64,000 bases of DNA, from positions 124,001 to 188,000 of the forward strand of contig JAIBAN010000002.1 in NCBI GenBank assembly GCA_019695185.1, written 5' to 3'. Source of the stretch: Blastocatellia bacterium. Lineage in GTDB: Bacteria > Acidobacteriota > Blastocatellia > Chloracidobacteriales > Chloracidobacteriaceae. The notes beneath the pieces are model-generated. The model had not been told where the DNA came from, searched no databases, and was given only the letters and a program-made list of their open reading frames with translations. Shown here in pieces: positions 1 to 9,167 of this stretch (its first letter is position 1; every line of letters begins with the position of its first letter). A program made the translations under genes and the position numbers.

Positions 1-2392
1 TAGGTTGAGGGTTGGAAAACGAAGGGACCGGCATCGGATAGGGCGGCGTGACCGGCGGCATCGGAATGGCTGCCCCACCGCCGCCCCAATCATCGAACCC
101 AAAAGGCGGCGGAGCCACTGGTTGTGGTGGTGTGGCCGGCTGGGACATCAAATTCGAGAAGTCAAACGACGGTGTGGCCTGCCCAAAGGAAGGCATGGGT
201 GGTTGTGGCGGGGCCGATGCAGCATTCAAACGGGCCCGCCGGGACTGTACTTCCGGATTATTCGGATACAGTGCTTCCAGCCGATTCAGGGTATCATTGG
301 CCAGGTCGGAATATCCTTGACTGAGATAAAAGTCCACCCCTTCCAGCTCTTCACGCAGTTTTTCCTGGTCAACCACAGCAGCCGTCAAACTGCCGGTTGG
401 AATTCCAAATTGAGGCGGAGGGGTAAACACATCCCCGCCCCCAACGGAAAGGTGGGGGGCACCACCGTAAAAATTATCCACCAAAGGTTGCGGCGGTGGC
501 GGAGCTGGAGCCGGGAAACTACCACTAATCGGAGCATTAAACCCGCCACTGATATCAATTTCGATTGAATCGCCGCTGCTTGATTCTACCTGCGCAATGT
601 TTTCAAAGCGGGCGGCACTGACCTGTGGATTCAGGGTATAGGCTTCAGCCAGCATCACCTGCGCCTGTGCCGGATTCCCCTGCGTGTCATACAAATGGGC
701 CAGTTCCATACACTGGTCAGCGGCTTTTTCATTCAGACCGCTGTTGAGGAAAATATCTTTGAGGCGTAACCGGACATCTATCAAATGTGGCGACCCGGCC
801 AGAATCTCCTCCAGGATTTCGACTGCTTTATCGGCATACCCTCGGCTGGCATAGCGGTCCGCATCGGAAATCCGCTTTTGGATGTCCTGGGTGACAACCG
901 GCTTGGAAAACTGGCTGCCGGAAACAAAACCGCTGAAACCCGGACCACTTTCCACGGAAAACCCGCTTCCGGAAGTGAATCCCGAAAAACCGGTTCCGCT
1001 GGTGGATCCAGCTCCGGGTGCAGCCGGAGTCGGGGCCGGAGTGGAAAACCCGGTACCACTGACAAAACCAAAATTCGCACCGCCAGCCCCCCCAGCGTCG
1101 CTGGGATACAAATCAGTCCCTAACTGAAAGTTGGCACTCCCTCCAATACTGGGAACCAACGGTGCGGTTGAGGGCGGAGGAACCGCACCAATGTCCCGTG
1201 TCGCCAAGGTCGGGCTGATAGCACTGCTCATTCCCAATGCTTGGAGCCGTTGCCGATAAGAGGGGTCCTCCGGTTCCAGTTCACACAATTGCCGCAATGC
1301 AATCCCGGCTGCTTCCTTGTCGTCATGATGGAGGGCTGCTTCAACCATTCCTTTCAAGGTTTCGCCCAGATTATGGTCCTCGCCCATCCGTGTGTAGATG
1401 GTTCGCAACGACTTGAAAGCACCGACGTGATGCGGGTCAAACTCGGTAATGGTATTCAAAATATCGACCGCTTTGGATTCCTGGCGGCGGGTAATCATGA
1501 TCTCCATACAGGCGTCAACCAATGAGACGGCACGGTCAAACTGCCCCCGGTCAACAAACTGTTTGCCCAACTGAAGCAGGTATTCAAACCGGCTCTTATC
1601 CACCTCCAGCAAAGCCAAAAAGGTCCGCTCGGCGTCCTCAAGCATATTGGCACCCAGGTAGGTGCGCCCCATGAGGGTCATCAGATCCGGGTCGTTTGGA
1701 TTGTTTTCAATAACCCGCGACAACATGGCGACCGCTTTTTGCGGGTCCCCTTGCTGGATAAAAATATTGGCCAGCGAGCTGAGAGCCTGTTTGCTGGACG
1801 GGTCCACACTCAGGGCCTTCATGAAAACCTGTTGGCTTTCGTCCAGATTGCCTTTCCGCAGGAGTTGTGAACCGGCTGCGACATAGGCTTCGTGAGCCTT
1901 GTCGTTCATGCGTTCGCGCTGATAGTTCTCCGCCAGTTTGAGCCGGACTGAAGTGTTTTCAGGGTCAAGGTCCGCAATTTTCCGCAATACATCCAAAGCC
2001 TGCTGCATCCGCCCGCTACGGGTATACGCATCGGCGACCTCCATGTACTGTTTGCGGGCGTCCACCACCAAGCCCTGTTTGGCGTAGAGTTCCGCCAACT
2101 TGAAGGCGATTTCAGGATTCGAAGGTGCCAGTTTGTACACCTTCTTGAACATGGCAATGGCTTTTAGAGTGAAACCGTTTTTGGAATAGTTTTCGCCGAT
2201 CTTGGTAAAATTCAGAATGGCTTCTTCAATCCGTCCGTCCCGCACACAAAGGTCGCCCAAGGTGTTGATCAACGTCAGGTCGTTTGGATTGGCCGCAACG
2301 AGATTACTGTATTCTTTGATGGCAGCCGCAATCTTCCCTTGTTGGACAAGCTTTTCAGCTTTTTTGAGATCGTTGGCTTTGCTAAAGGACAT
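1..2392 (-). CDS. Large tetratricopeptide-repeat protein, C-terminus beyond the left edge
   Basis: Reading leftward from an ATG at 2392, the frame stays open for 797 codons to the window edge, so the C-terminus is missing. The start has a good ribosome site (GGGGGAG, 5 nt before the ATG). The first ~360 residues are a continuous run of TPR-type helical repeats. A Gly/Ser/Pro-rich linker with repeated 'SGTGFS/SGSGFS' motifs follows, then another TPR block around residues 530-600, then a second Pro/Gly-rich linker. No signal peptide or membrane helix is visible, so it is probably a cytoplasmic scaffold. The partner is unknown; TPR proteins bind other proteins, and I cannot name this family more exactly. 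It is followed on the same strand by nothing visible in the window and preceded by rnhB, 240 bp upstream. Confidence 0.85.
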   Translation of the reverse strand, partial: MSFSKANDLKKAEKLVQQGKIAAAIKEYSNLVAANPNDLTLINTLGDLCVRDGRIEEAILNFTKIGENYSKNGFTLKAIAMFKKVYKLAPSNPEIAFKLAELYAKQGLVVDARKQYMEVADAYTRSGRMQQALDVLRKIADLDPENTSVRLKLAENYQRERMNDKAHEAYVAAGSQLLRKGNLDESQQVFMKALSVDPSSKQALSSLANIFIQQGDPQKAVAMLSRVIENNPNDPDLMTLMGRTYLGANMLEDAERTFLALLEVDKSRFEYLLQLGKQFVDRGQFDRAVSLVDACMEIMITRRQESKAVDILNTITEFDPHHVGAFKSLRTIYTRMGEDHNLGETLKGMVEAALHHDDKEAAGIALRQLCELEPEDPSYRQRLQALGMSSAISPTLATRDIGAVPPPSTAPLVPSIGGSANFQLGTDLYPSDAGGAGGANFGFVSGTGFSTPAPTPAAPGAGSTSGTGFSGFTSGSGFSVESGPGFSGFVSGSQFSKPVVTQDIQKRISDADRYASRGYADKAVEILEEILAGSPHLIDVRLRLKDIFLNSGLNEKAADQCMELAHLYDTQGNPAQAQVMLAEAYTLNPQVSAARFENIAQVESSSGDSIEIDISGGFNAPISGSFPAPAPPPPQPLVDNFYGGAPHLSVGGGDVFTPPPQFGIPTGSLTAAVVDQEKLREELEGVDFYLSQGYSDLANDTLNRLEALYPNNPEVQSRRARLNAASAPPQPPMPSFGQATPSFDFSNLMSQPATPPQPVAPPPFGFDDWGGGGAAIPMPPVTPPYPMPVPSFSNPQP

Positions 2393-2632
2393 GGCGTCTC
2401 CCCCGCAACAGAATGAGACAGTGTGGTTGTATTGAATGAATGGTAGCAGTGACCTTGAAGTGAGCTTGGAGCCGGAAAGTCAAGCTAACACACCGGTTGG
2501 GTGTTGTCAACCAAGCCCCCGTCCCCAAAATCCAGGCGAAGTTACACCGCTTAAAGCAGTTAGGCGATTCCATCCAAGCCCTGTCGCCCCTCGCTCCTCT
2601 ACTCGGCACACCACTGTCAACCTCTTCCAAAA

Positions 2633-3352
2633 TTAAAACTTAAAGCTTAAAACCGGATTTGGCAGGACCCCCCGGAAGGTCAGGCGATGGACCGGTGAAG
2701 GCCCCTGTTGCCCCAGTGCCTGGCGATGCAGGGAAGTTCCATACCCTTTGTGGCGGGCAAATCCGTAATCAGGATACAGGGATTCCAAATTGACCATCAA
2801 CCGGTCCCGAAAAACCTTGGCGACGATTGAAGCCGCCGCGATTGAAACCGAAAGCGCATCCCCCCGAATGACCCCTTTTTGTGGCAGGCCCAGCCGGGAA
2901 AGCGTCAGCGCATCAATCAGCAGGCAATCAGGCGGAGGATTCAGGCTTGTAATTGCAACTTCCATCGCCAACCGGGTCGCTTCAAGCACATTGACCCGGT
3001 CCACGGTTTGGGCATCCTGTTCGCCGATGGCAATGGCCCAGGCCGATTCATGAATTTGCACGGCCAGGGCTTCACGGGCTTCAGCCGAAAGCTGTTTGGA
3101 ATCGTTGAGCCCAGGCGGTATCCGTTCCGGATTCAAAATCACGGCAGCCGCAACCACAGGGCCAGCCCAGGCTCCCCGCCCAACTTCATCCACACCAGCC
3201 ACCAGTTTGTAACCAGCTTCCCAAAATTCGGCTTCAAAACGGGTGGTGCAGCCCCAATCGGGGTCTGGGGTCTGGGGTCCGGGGTCTGGGGTCTGCCCTT
3301 CCTTGAAAAAAGGCAGTTCCTTGTTCAGCAGTTTCTTTGGCATATTTTTCAA
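2633..3352 (-). CDS. rnhB: Ribonuclease HII
   Basis: RNase HII removes RNA, including single ribonucleotides, from DNA hybrids in the cytoplasm. The 239-residue product shows the diagnostic DEVGRGAWAGP motif at residues 55-65. The four catalytic acids are visible: D55, E56, D147 (LIDAL) and D165 (GDALS), followed by SIAAASIVAKV and the HKGYGT substrate loop. The core is full length. The N-terminus is odd: residues 20-32 (TPDP/GPQTPDPD) are encoded by a heptanucleotide array at 3262-3295, so the first ~35 residues are not conserved enzyme sequence. No ATG lies between the array and the enzyme core, so either the array really is translated or a non-ATG start is used. Function is secure; the start is not. 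Confidence 0.93.
   Translation of the reverse strand: MKNMPKKLLNKELPFFKEGQTPDPGPQTPDPDWGCTTRFEAEFWEAGYKLVAGVDEVGRGAWAGPVVAAAVILNPERIPPGLNDSKQLSAEAREALAVQIHESAWAIAIGEQDAQTVDRVNVLEATRLAMEVAITSLNPPPDCLLIDALTLSRLGLPQKGVIRGDALSVSIAAASIVAKVFRDRLMVNLESLYPDYGFARHKGYGTSLHRQALGQQGPSPVHRLTFRGVLPNPVLSFKF
3262..3295. repeat. Heptad array (GGTCTGG)n inside the rnhB 5' end
   Basis: Nearly five tandem copies of GGTCTGG, one with a T-to-C change, lie in the coding part of rnhB. A weaker array of opposite type (GAACCCT GAGCCCT) lies at 3384-3397, beyond the annotated rnhB start, so the pair brackets the presumed 5' region of the gene. Confidence 0.8.
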
Positions 3353-3395
3353 ATCAATTGTTCAGTATTTCGGATTCCCCCCCGAACCCTGAGCC

Positions 3396-3842
3396 CTATT
3401 TCTTATGCTGCCAGCAGAGACCTGTGGTACCACGTACTTTCCGGCGGCAGGGATGGCCACTTTTCGTCGGCGCACCACATAGATGAAACGGTTCTTCGCC
3501 AACCTGGGCCACTTCAGCCGCACCTGGAGTTCCCGGAGTTACAGATTGAACCGTTTCCGGGGTTGCCGGAATTGCACCGGTGGTCAGTTTTGGCAAAGGC
3601 AAGCCAGCAGGAGCTGAGGCATTCCAACCAGCCAGCAACATACTTAGCCCAACCCCACAGATCATCCCGGTCACCCAGGTTCGCCACTCCGGGCTGCCAC
3701 TGCGAAACCCACACCCTTGACACCGAATGCCGGTTACCCAGCCTCGAAGAGACGAAAGCCAGGCCACCGGGGCCCCCTTTGAAGGCAACGCTTCCCCGCA
3801 GGATGCACAAAAGTGCCGCTTTCGCCTTGGTTCAGATACCAT
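3396..3842 (-). CDS. Hypothetical double zinc-ribbon protein with one membrane segment
   Basis: The 148-residue product (start at ATG 3842; a GTG at 3875 would add 11 residues) begins with a basic stretch and a CASCGE...CQGCGF zinc-ribbon. A hydrophobic segment (VTGMICGVGLSMLLAG) and a Thr/Pro-rich linker follow. The C-terminus has a second Cys/His cluster, LCGAPTKSGHPCRR then GLCWQHK. That terminal Cys-Thr-Cys-Cys-His pattern occurs in small nucleic-acid-associated zinc modules, but I cannot assign a reaction. It lies between rnhB and the divergent xthA. Its stop codon touches a short GAGCCCTA repeat. A small membrane-anchored zinc protein is the most that can be claimed. Confidence 0.6.
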   Translation of the reverse strand: MVSEPRRKRHFCASCGEALPSKGAPVAWLSSLRGWVTGIRCQGCGFRSGSPEWRTWVTGMICGVGLSMLLAGWNASAPAGLPLPKLTTGAIPATPETVQSVTPGTPGAAEVAQVGEEPFHLCGAPTKSGHPCRRKVRGTTGLCWQHKK

Positions 3843-3981
3843 AACCTGAATAACCTGAAGAGTAAGGAGCCTCACCTTTCATAAAGGAGAGCTCTGTTTT
3901 CGCAAAGGACAAGTTGAAGTCAAGCCGGTCCATCATATAAAAAGCCGCCATCATTATATTTTCAATCTGGAACCGAGACCA

Positions 3982-4770
3982 ATGGGCCAAACCTTGAAGA
4001 TCGCCACCTGGAATGTCAATTCCATTCGCACCCGCCTGACCCATCTTTACGACTGGATTCGTGCGGCTAGTCCCGATGTGGTTTGTTTACAGGAAACCAA
4101 AGTGCAGGACCATGAATTTCCCACAGAGCCTTTCGAGGAACTGGGATATACGCTCACCTTTGCAGGACAGAAATCCTACAATGGGGTTGCCATCTTTTCA
4201 GTTGAGGAACCCGAAGCGGTCCAAATCGGATTGCCCGGAGATGGCCCCGATGCCCAAAAACGGTTTCTGGCTGCCACAATTGCCGGGGTTCGCGTGCTCT
4301 GTGCCTACATTCCCAACGGGGGCGAATCTCCGGAGGACCCTAAATTTGCATATAAAATGGAGTTTCTGACCCGCTTGGAACAGCATCTGAACGATGCCTA
4401 CCGTCCGGAAAACAAATTGATTTTGTGCGGGGATTACAATATTGCACCAAGCGACCTGGATGTCTTTGCCCCCAATAACTACCGAGAAACAGTCATGTTC
4501 CATTCTCGTGAGCATGCCTTTTTACAGCGCTGGCAGGAATGGGGTCTGATCGATGTGGTCCGGCACCTGCACCCGGATGAGCCGGATTTGTACACATGGT
4601 GGAATTACCGAACCAATGCGTTTCCCCAAAATCGGGGTTGGCGCATTGACCACTTGTGGGCGACTCGTTCGTTGACTGAAACTTGCACCCAAACCATCAT
4701 TTACCGGGATGAACGGGCCAAGGACAAACCTTCGGACCATGCCCCAGTGATGGCAATCTTCAACTTTTAG
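3982..4770 (+). CDS. xthA: Exodeoxyribonuclease III
   Basis: This 262-residue enzyme is an AP endonuclease and 3'-5' exonuclease of base excision repair, acting in the cytoplasm. All signature motifs are in order: the WNVNS block (N11), LQETK with the metal-binding glutamate (E38), CGDYNIAP, WRIDHLWAT, and the C-terminal SDHAPV carrying the catalytic D252-H253 pair. Length matches the family (~260). It is transcribed alone, divergent from the zinc-ribbon gene and convergent with hemL. Its stop codon is followed directly by a GTTCAGG array that pairs with an inverted array overlapping the hemL stop. That hairpin could act as a terminator in both directions. Confidence 0.95.
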   Translation: MGQTLKIATWNVNSIRTRLTHLYDWIRAASPDVVCLQETKVQDHEFPTEPFEELGYTLTFAGQKSYNGVAIFSVEEPEAVQIGLPGDGPDAQKRFLAATIAGVRVLCAYIPNGGESPEDPKFAYKMEFLTRLEQHLNDAYRPENKLILCGDYNIAPSDLDVFAPNNYRETVMFHSREHAFLQRWQEWGLIDVVRHLHPDEPDLYTWWNYRTNAFPQNRGWRIDHLWATRSLTETCTQTIIYRDERAKDKPSDHAPVMAIFNF

Positions 4771-4771
4771 A

Positions 4772-4875
4772 GTTCAGGGTTCAGGGTTCAGGGTTTTAAG
4801 TTTTGAAACCTGCCGCAAAATCTTCAGGTTTGTGATATTCGCCCCCCTGAACCCTGAACCCTGAACCCTGAACCC
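4772..4875. repeat. Paired inverted heptad arrays (GTTCAGG)3 / (CCTGAAC)4
   Basis: Three copies of GTTCAGG at 4772-4792 begin just after the xthA stop. Four copies of the complementary unit CCTGAAC at 4846-4875 run into the hemL stop codon. A 53-bp unique spacer separates them. They could fold into a long hairpin between two convergent genes. Confidence 0.9.
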
Positions 4876-6191
4876 TAGTTTTTGATTTTCTTAAAGGCCC
4901 GCTCTGCCGCCGCAATGGTGGCATCAATCACTTCGTCGGAATGGGCGGTTCCCAGGAAGGCAGCCTCAAACTGGGAAGGTGGCAGATACACCCCTTCGGC
5001 CAGCATGGCATGGAAAAATCTGGCAAATAATCCGGTATCGGAGGTTTTCGCCGTTTCCCAATCAGTTACCGGGGTTTCAGTGAAGAAAACCGTGAACATC
5101 GAGCCGACCCGGTTGAGTACTGTTTTGAAACCATTTTTCTGGGCTGCCTGCTGAATACCTTCAGCCACCTTTTTCGATTGTCGTTCCAATCCTTCATACA
5201 CTCCGGCCCGGCGCAGCAACTTCAAGGTGGTCAACCCGGCCGTCATGGCAAGTGGATTTCCCGACAGGGTTCCAGCCTGATAAACCGGTCCTACCGGAGC
5301 GACACAATCCATAATTTCTTTGCGTCCGCCGTAAGCCGCTGCCGGCAAACCGCCTCCCATGATTTTTCCGAGTGTGGTCATGTCGGGTTTAATCCCGTAC
5401 TTTTCCTGCGCTCCGCCCGGAGCCAAACGAAAACCCGTCATCACTTCATCAAAAATCAGGACTGCGCCGTATTGGCTGGTCAGGTCCCGGATGCCTTCCA
5501 AGTAGCCTGAAGCCGGGGGAACACACCCCATATTTCCCACTACCGGTTCAATGATGACACAGGCCACATCCGCCGGATAGGTTTCAAACACCTGACGGAG
5601 AGCATCCAGGTTGTTAAAAGGGACCGAGATTGTATGTTGCGCGGTTTCGGGGGGCACTCCCGGACTGTCCGGCAACCCCAACGTGGCCACACCCGACCCG
5701 GCTTTGACCAGGAGGGCATCCCCATGGCCATGATAGCAGCCGATGAATTTGACGACCTTTGTCCGGCCAGTATATCCACGTGCCACCCGAATCGCACTCA
5801 TCGTGGCTTCAGTGCCGGAGCTCACCATCCGGATTTTTTCGACGGAGGGCATGATGGAGCAAATCGTTTCGGCAACCTCGACCTCAAGTTCGGTAGGGGC
5901 CCCAAACGAAGTCCCCCGCTCCATGGCTTTCTGCAGAGCTTCTATCACTTCCGGATGGGCATGTCCCAAAATCATGGGGCCCCATGATCCGATGTAATCA
6001 ATAAACCGGTGACCGTCCACATCCGTGAGATAAGGGCCTTGTCCGGAACGAATGAAAACCGGAGTGCCACCAACCCCGCGAAAGGCCCGCACCGGACTGT
6101 TGACACCACCGGGAATCGCAGTTTGGGCCCGCTCAAATAATTTTTCCGAGCGGCTATAATTAGGCTGAAGTAGTGATAAGTCTTTTTGCAT
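4875..6191 (-). CDS. hemL: Glutamate-1-semialdehyde 2,1-aminomutase
   Basis: This PLP enzyme turns glutamate-1-semialdehyde into 5-aminolevulinate in the C5 route to haem. At 438 residues it is normal length. Visible markers are the N-terminal [11 protein letters not shown], the PLP phosphate-binding SSGTEAT, the IIEPVVGN strand, FDEVMTGFR, and the PLP lysine K276 in TLGKIMGGG, a context typical of HemL rather than of other class III aminotransferases. It is last in a minus-strand series ribE-ribBA-hemL, with gaps of 155 and 165 bp, so co-transcription is possible but not shown. Its stop codon is embedded in a heptad array. Confidence 0.95.
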   Translation of the reverse strand: MQKDLSLLQPNYSRSEKLFERAQTAIPGGVNSPVRAFRGVGGTPVFIRSGQGPYLTDVDGHRFIDYIGSWGPMILGHAHPEVIEALQKAMERGTSFGAPTELEVEVAETICSIMPSVEKIRMVSSGTEATMSAIRVARGYTGRTKVVKFIGCYHGHGDALLVKAGSGVATLGLPDSPGVPPETAQHTISVPFNNLDALRQVFETYPADVACVIIEPVVGNMGCVPPASGYLEGIRDLTSQYGAVLIFDEVMTGFRLAPGGAQEKYGIKPDMTTLGKIMGGGLPAAAYGGRKEIMDCVAPVGPVYQAGTLSGNPLAMTAGLTTLKLLRRAGVYEGLERQSKKVAEGIQQAAQKNGFKTVLNRVGSMFTVFFTETPVTDWETAKTSDTGLFARFFHAMLAEGVYLPPSQFEAAFLGTAHSDEVIDATIAAAERAFKKIKN

Positions 6192-6356
6192 AAAAAATTA
6201 CAATGGTACGCAACCTTCTCGCCGGCTATTTTTCAGGCTTCCTGTAAGCCGCCCAAAACGCCCGCCGTGGGTTCCAGGTGGTTTTTTTGGTCTCCAAATC
6301 AGGATGCAGCGTGACGTGTTCATCTCAGTGACGGCTGATGGGGCAGAACTGACTGT

Positions 6357-7487
6357 CTATATTGAAGCAGTGGGTGGTTCACCAATCGGTACCGACTCGA
6401 TAAAAGTCAGCCCGAACCCTTCGACGGCTGTCAACTTGCGGGGGTGGTTGGTGAGTATGCGAATTTTGTGCAATCCGAGCGCCCGCAGAATTTGCGCGCC
6501 AATCCCATAATCATTGACATTTCCGTGTGAAAAATTGATGGGTTCGGTCGAGTGATCGGCATGTGCCCGAACATGCGCTTCCAAAATATCTCCGGCCTCG
6601 GCTTGCCGCAAGTATAACAGAACTCCACAACCTTCCTGGGAAATTCGCTCCATTGCGGTTCGCAACCAAAACCCGGACGGGTCGCGCACATCAGCAAAGG
6701 TGTCTCCTAACAGCGATTGGGAATGAACCCGCACCAACACTGAGTCGCGTTCAGCCGGATTGCCTTTGACCAGAGCCAAATGAACCTGTTGGGTAAGCTG
6801 ACTGCGAAAGGTCATGGCCCGAAAGCTGCCGAAGGGGGTTTGCAAATCAGCCTCGGCGGTTTTGCAGACCAACATTTCATTCGCCAACCGATAGCGAATC
6901 AGGTCAGCCACCGAAATAATTTTCAAGCCATGGTGTTCGGCAAAGGTTTGCAATTGCGGGAGACGTGCCATCGTGCCGTCGTCGTTCATAATTTCGCAAA
7001 TAACCCCTGCCGGGGTCAACCCTGCCAGACGCGCCAGATCAACACTCGCTTCAGTTTGGCCGGGCCGTACTAAAACCCCGCCCTTCCGCGCCCGGAGCGG
7101 AAAGGTATGTCCCGGTCGGGCCAGGTCCTGGGGCCTGGTTTGCGGGTTGATGGCAGTTTGAATGGTGGTGGCCCGGTCAGCGGCTGAAATCCCGGTGGTG
7201 ACGCCTTCTTTGGCTTCGATTGAAACCGTGAAGGCCGTACCAAAGCGCGAAGAATTGGTTGGCACCTGCAAGGGTAAATCCAATTCGTCGCAGCGTTCCT
7301 CGGTCAAAGCCAGACAAATCAGGCCGCGCCCGAATTTGGCCATGAAATTTATCAATCCCGGAGTGACTTTTTCTGCGGCACAGGCCAAATCGCCTTCATT
7401 TTCCCGGTCTTCGTCATCTACGATAATGACCAGCTTCCCTTCCTGAAAATCGGCAATGGCCTCTTCAATGCGTGTTAGGTTCGACAT
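6357..7487 (-). CDS. ribBA: DHBP synthase fused to a degenerate GTP cyclohydrolase II domain
   Basis: Residues ~1-205 are a complete 3,4-dihydroxy-2-butanone-4-phosphate synthase (RibB) with the acidic [10 protein letters not shown] loop, the TGISAADR motif and GHTFPLRA. It makes the four-carbon precursor of riboflavin. Residues ~215-376 have the GTP cyclohydrolase II fold but lack key residues. The segment that normally carries the three zinc cysteines reads [19 protein letters not shown], with no cysteine. The usual GRGIG motif is GCGVLL, so the catalytic arginine is gone. The second half is therefore probably not a working cyclohydrolase, as in the known RibBX type. A separate RibA is expected elsewhere. 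ribE lies 155 bp upstream. Confidence 0.9.
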   Translation of the reverse strand: MSNLTRIEEAIADFQEGKLVIIVDDEDRENEGDLACAAEKVTPGLINFMAKFGRGLICLALTEERCDELDLPLQVPTNSSRFGTAFTVSIEAKEGVTTGISAADRATTIQTAINPQTRPQDLARPGHTFPLRARKGGVLVRPGQTEASVDLARLAGLTPAGVICEIMNDDGTMARLPQLQTFAEHHGLKIISVADLIRYRLANEMLVCKTAEADLQTPFGSFRAMTFRSQLTQQVHLALVKGNPAERDSVLVRVHSQSLLGDTFADVRDPSGFWLRTAMERISQEGCGVLLYLRQAEAGDILEAHVRAHADHSTEPINFSHGNVNDYGIGAQILRALGLHKIRILTNHPRKLTAVEGFGLTFIESVPIGEPPTASI

Positions 7488-7642
7488 GGGTTCAAGGTGT
7501 GAAAGAAGGAAAGCGGAAGGACAAGGTGCAAAAATTCGGAGCCCGGATTCAAAGTCTGCATGCTTTCCCCTCTTTTACCCTTCCGGACCAGCCTTTCACA
7601 AGAAAAAAATAAACTTTTTTGGCAGCCGGAAAACAGGACACC

Positions 7643-8302
7643 TCAATACCCCATTTCCCGTAAAGACTCAACCGTCAGCAATTGTTTCGTCTTGGCACCG
7701 GAAGGTTCCGAATTTCCACCCGTCATCAACCGTTCCAGATATTTGGCCAAGACATCGGTTTCCAGATTGACCACCGTACCAACCGTCAGTTTGGCCAGTG
7801 TGGTCCAGGTCAGCGTGGTCGGAATCACTGCTGCCTCAAACCACTGGTCACTCAATGCAGCCACCGTCAGGCTGACCCCATCCACTGCAATGCTGCCTTT
7901 CAATGCAATGTAGCGACCCAGTTCAGGCGGAAAGGAAAACCGCATCTCCACTGAATCCCCGACCACTCGTCGGGACAGAAATTTCCCGGTTCCATCAATA
8001 TGTCCCTGGACAATATGCCCACCCAACCGTTGTCCAACGGCAACGGCACGTTCCAGATTTACTGGATGAGCCGGACGAACCTCTGCCAGACTGGAGCGTA
8101 CCAGCGTTTCCTCGGAAAGATCGGCGCAAAAACTTTTTCCGTCTAAAGCAGTTACAGTCAGACACACACCATTGACTGCGATACTGTCGCCCAACCGGGT
8201 TCCTTCCAGTACCTTCTGCGCCTGCACTTTGAGCCTGCCACCGGCTGCCTGCCGTTCAAGCCGTTCCACCCGCCCCAATTCTTCGATAATCCCGGTAAAC
8301 AT
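7643..8302 (-). CDS. ribE: Riboflavin synthase, alpha subunit
   Basis: The enzyme dismutates two 6,7-dimethyl-8-ribityllumazine molecules to riboflavin. The 219-residue product has the expected duplicated barrel: first half starting MFTGIIEELG with SIAVNGVCLTV, second half with GGHIVQGHIDGTG and SIAVDGVSLTVA. Length is normal, with a slightly extended Lys/Thr-rich tail. It is the first visible gene of a ribE-ribBA pair. I looked for the conserved FMN riboswitch core in the 142 bp upstream and did not find it. A doubled GTGCGAT unit lies directly upstream at 8312-8325. Confidence 0.95.
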   Translation of the reverse strand: MFTGIIEELGRVERLERQAAGGRLKVQAQKVLEGTRLGDSIAVNGVCLTVTALDGKSFCADLSEETLVRSSLAEVRPAHPVNLERAVAVGQRLGGHIVQGHIDGTGKFLSRRVVGDSVEMRFSFPPELGRYIALKGSIAVDGVSLTVAALSDQWFEAAVIPTTLTWTTLAKLTVGTVVNLETDVLAKYLERLMTGGNSEPSGAKTKQLLTVESLREMGY

Positions 8303-8444
8303 ATAACTCAGGTGCGATGTGCGATTTCCCTTTTCTCTTCTGCAAGTTAAAAAGTTCTTTTTCCTACTTTCCGAAAGCTGTTTGAGGGAAAAGTGGAAAC
8401 CTCTGCGGTCAGTGGCAAAGAGAAATCACAAGCGGCCAATGCCC

Positions 8445-9152
8445 CTACTTTCTGCGGTGCCTGGTCCGCTTGTGCAGCACAAACTGCTGGTCAACCGCAA
8501 AGCTGGTCGAAGTGCTTTCAACCTGTAACGTCACCAGATACCCCACATAAGTCCGTTGGGGAATTTTGAGCGCCTCCAGGTACGTTGCGGAGGTGTCTGT
8601 TTTCATGGTTGCAATGGTAATGTGTGGATTGAATGGTTGGGAATACGTCTCCGGTAATAATCCCTGGGAAATGGCATAGGCCACCAGGTCCTGCCGCCAG
8701 GTCTGCAAATCCGGATTGCGGATCAATTCCACCCGGATTTGCTCGTCGCGCTGCAACCGGGCAACATCATAGTGATAGGCCGGGTCACTGGCCCTGGTCC
8801 AACTGCCATGGGCAATTGCCCCCGAAAGACTCAGCGTAACCCCTTTTTTTTCAGAAAAATAAGCCCGCAAATAGGTTTTCAGCGCAGCTTCCTTTTCCGG
8901 CGAAATATTCGGAATGTAGAGCAGGGTGACGTGAAACTGGGCCCGCTCCTGGAGGGAAAGCATTTCCACTGGCAGTTTTTTTTGCAGGGTTTCAAGCTGG
9001 TGTTGGAGTTTGGCGGGAATTTCAATCGAAACAAACATGTTTTTTGTGACTGGGGCGGGTTGCGGGCGGGTCCTTCGGAGTGCCCCGGCTTCGCCTGTTC
9101 CGGCCCCCAGACCAAACCACCACAGCAGTCCCAGAGCAATCACCGATTTCAT
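8445..9152 (-). CDS. Exported 2H phosphoesterase (LigT / 2'-5' RNA ligase fold)
   Basis: The protein carries both HxT signatures of the 2H phosphoesterase superfamily: FHVTLLYI in the first half and PHITIATMK near the C-terminus. Family members open 2',3'-cyclic phosphates or act on related phosphodiesters; the substrate here is unknown. Ahead of the domain, which begins at MFVSIEIPAKL, is a 38-residue leader with a hydrophobic stretch (ALGLLWWFGLGAGTGEAG) that looks like a signal peptide. Most family members are cytoplasmic, so export would be unusual. An internal ATG at MFVSIE would give a cytoplasmic protein instead. It lies 15 bp downstream of cmk. Confidence 0.8.
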   Translation of the reverse strand: MKSVIALGLLWWFGLGAGTGEAGALRRTRPQPAPVTKNMFVSIEIPAKLQHQLETLQKKLPVEMLSLQERAQFHVTLLYIPNISPEKEAALKTYLRAYFSEKKGVTLSLSGAIAHGSWTRASDPAYHYDVARLQRDEQIRVELIRNPDLQTWRQDLVAYAISQGLLPETYSQPFNPHITIATMKTDTSATYLEALKIPQRTYVGYLVTLQVESTSTSFAVDQQFVLHKRTRHRRK

Positions 9153-9167
9153 GCAAACGTCCTTGTT

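Noticed and set aside
2879-3844. Long plus-strand open frame opposite rnhB and the zinc-ribbon gene
   Set aside because: It lies on the complementary strand of a clear RNase HII gene, shows no domain, and is a by-product of codon bias.
8303-8444. FMN riboswitch upstream of ribE
   Set aside because: None of the conserved core segments of the FMN element could be found.
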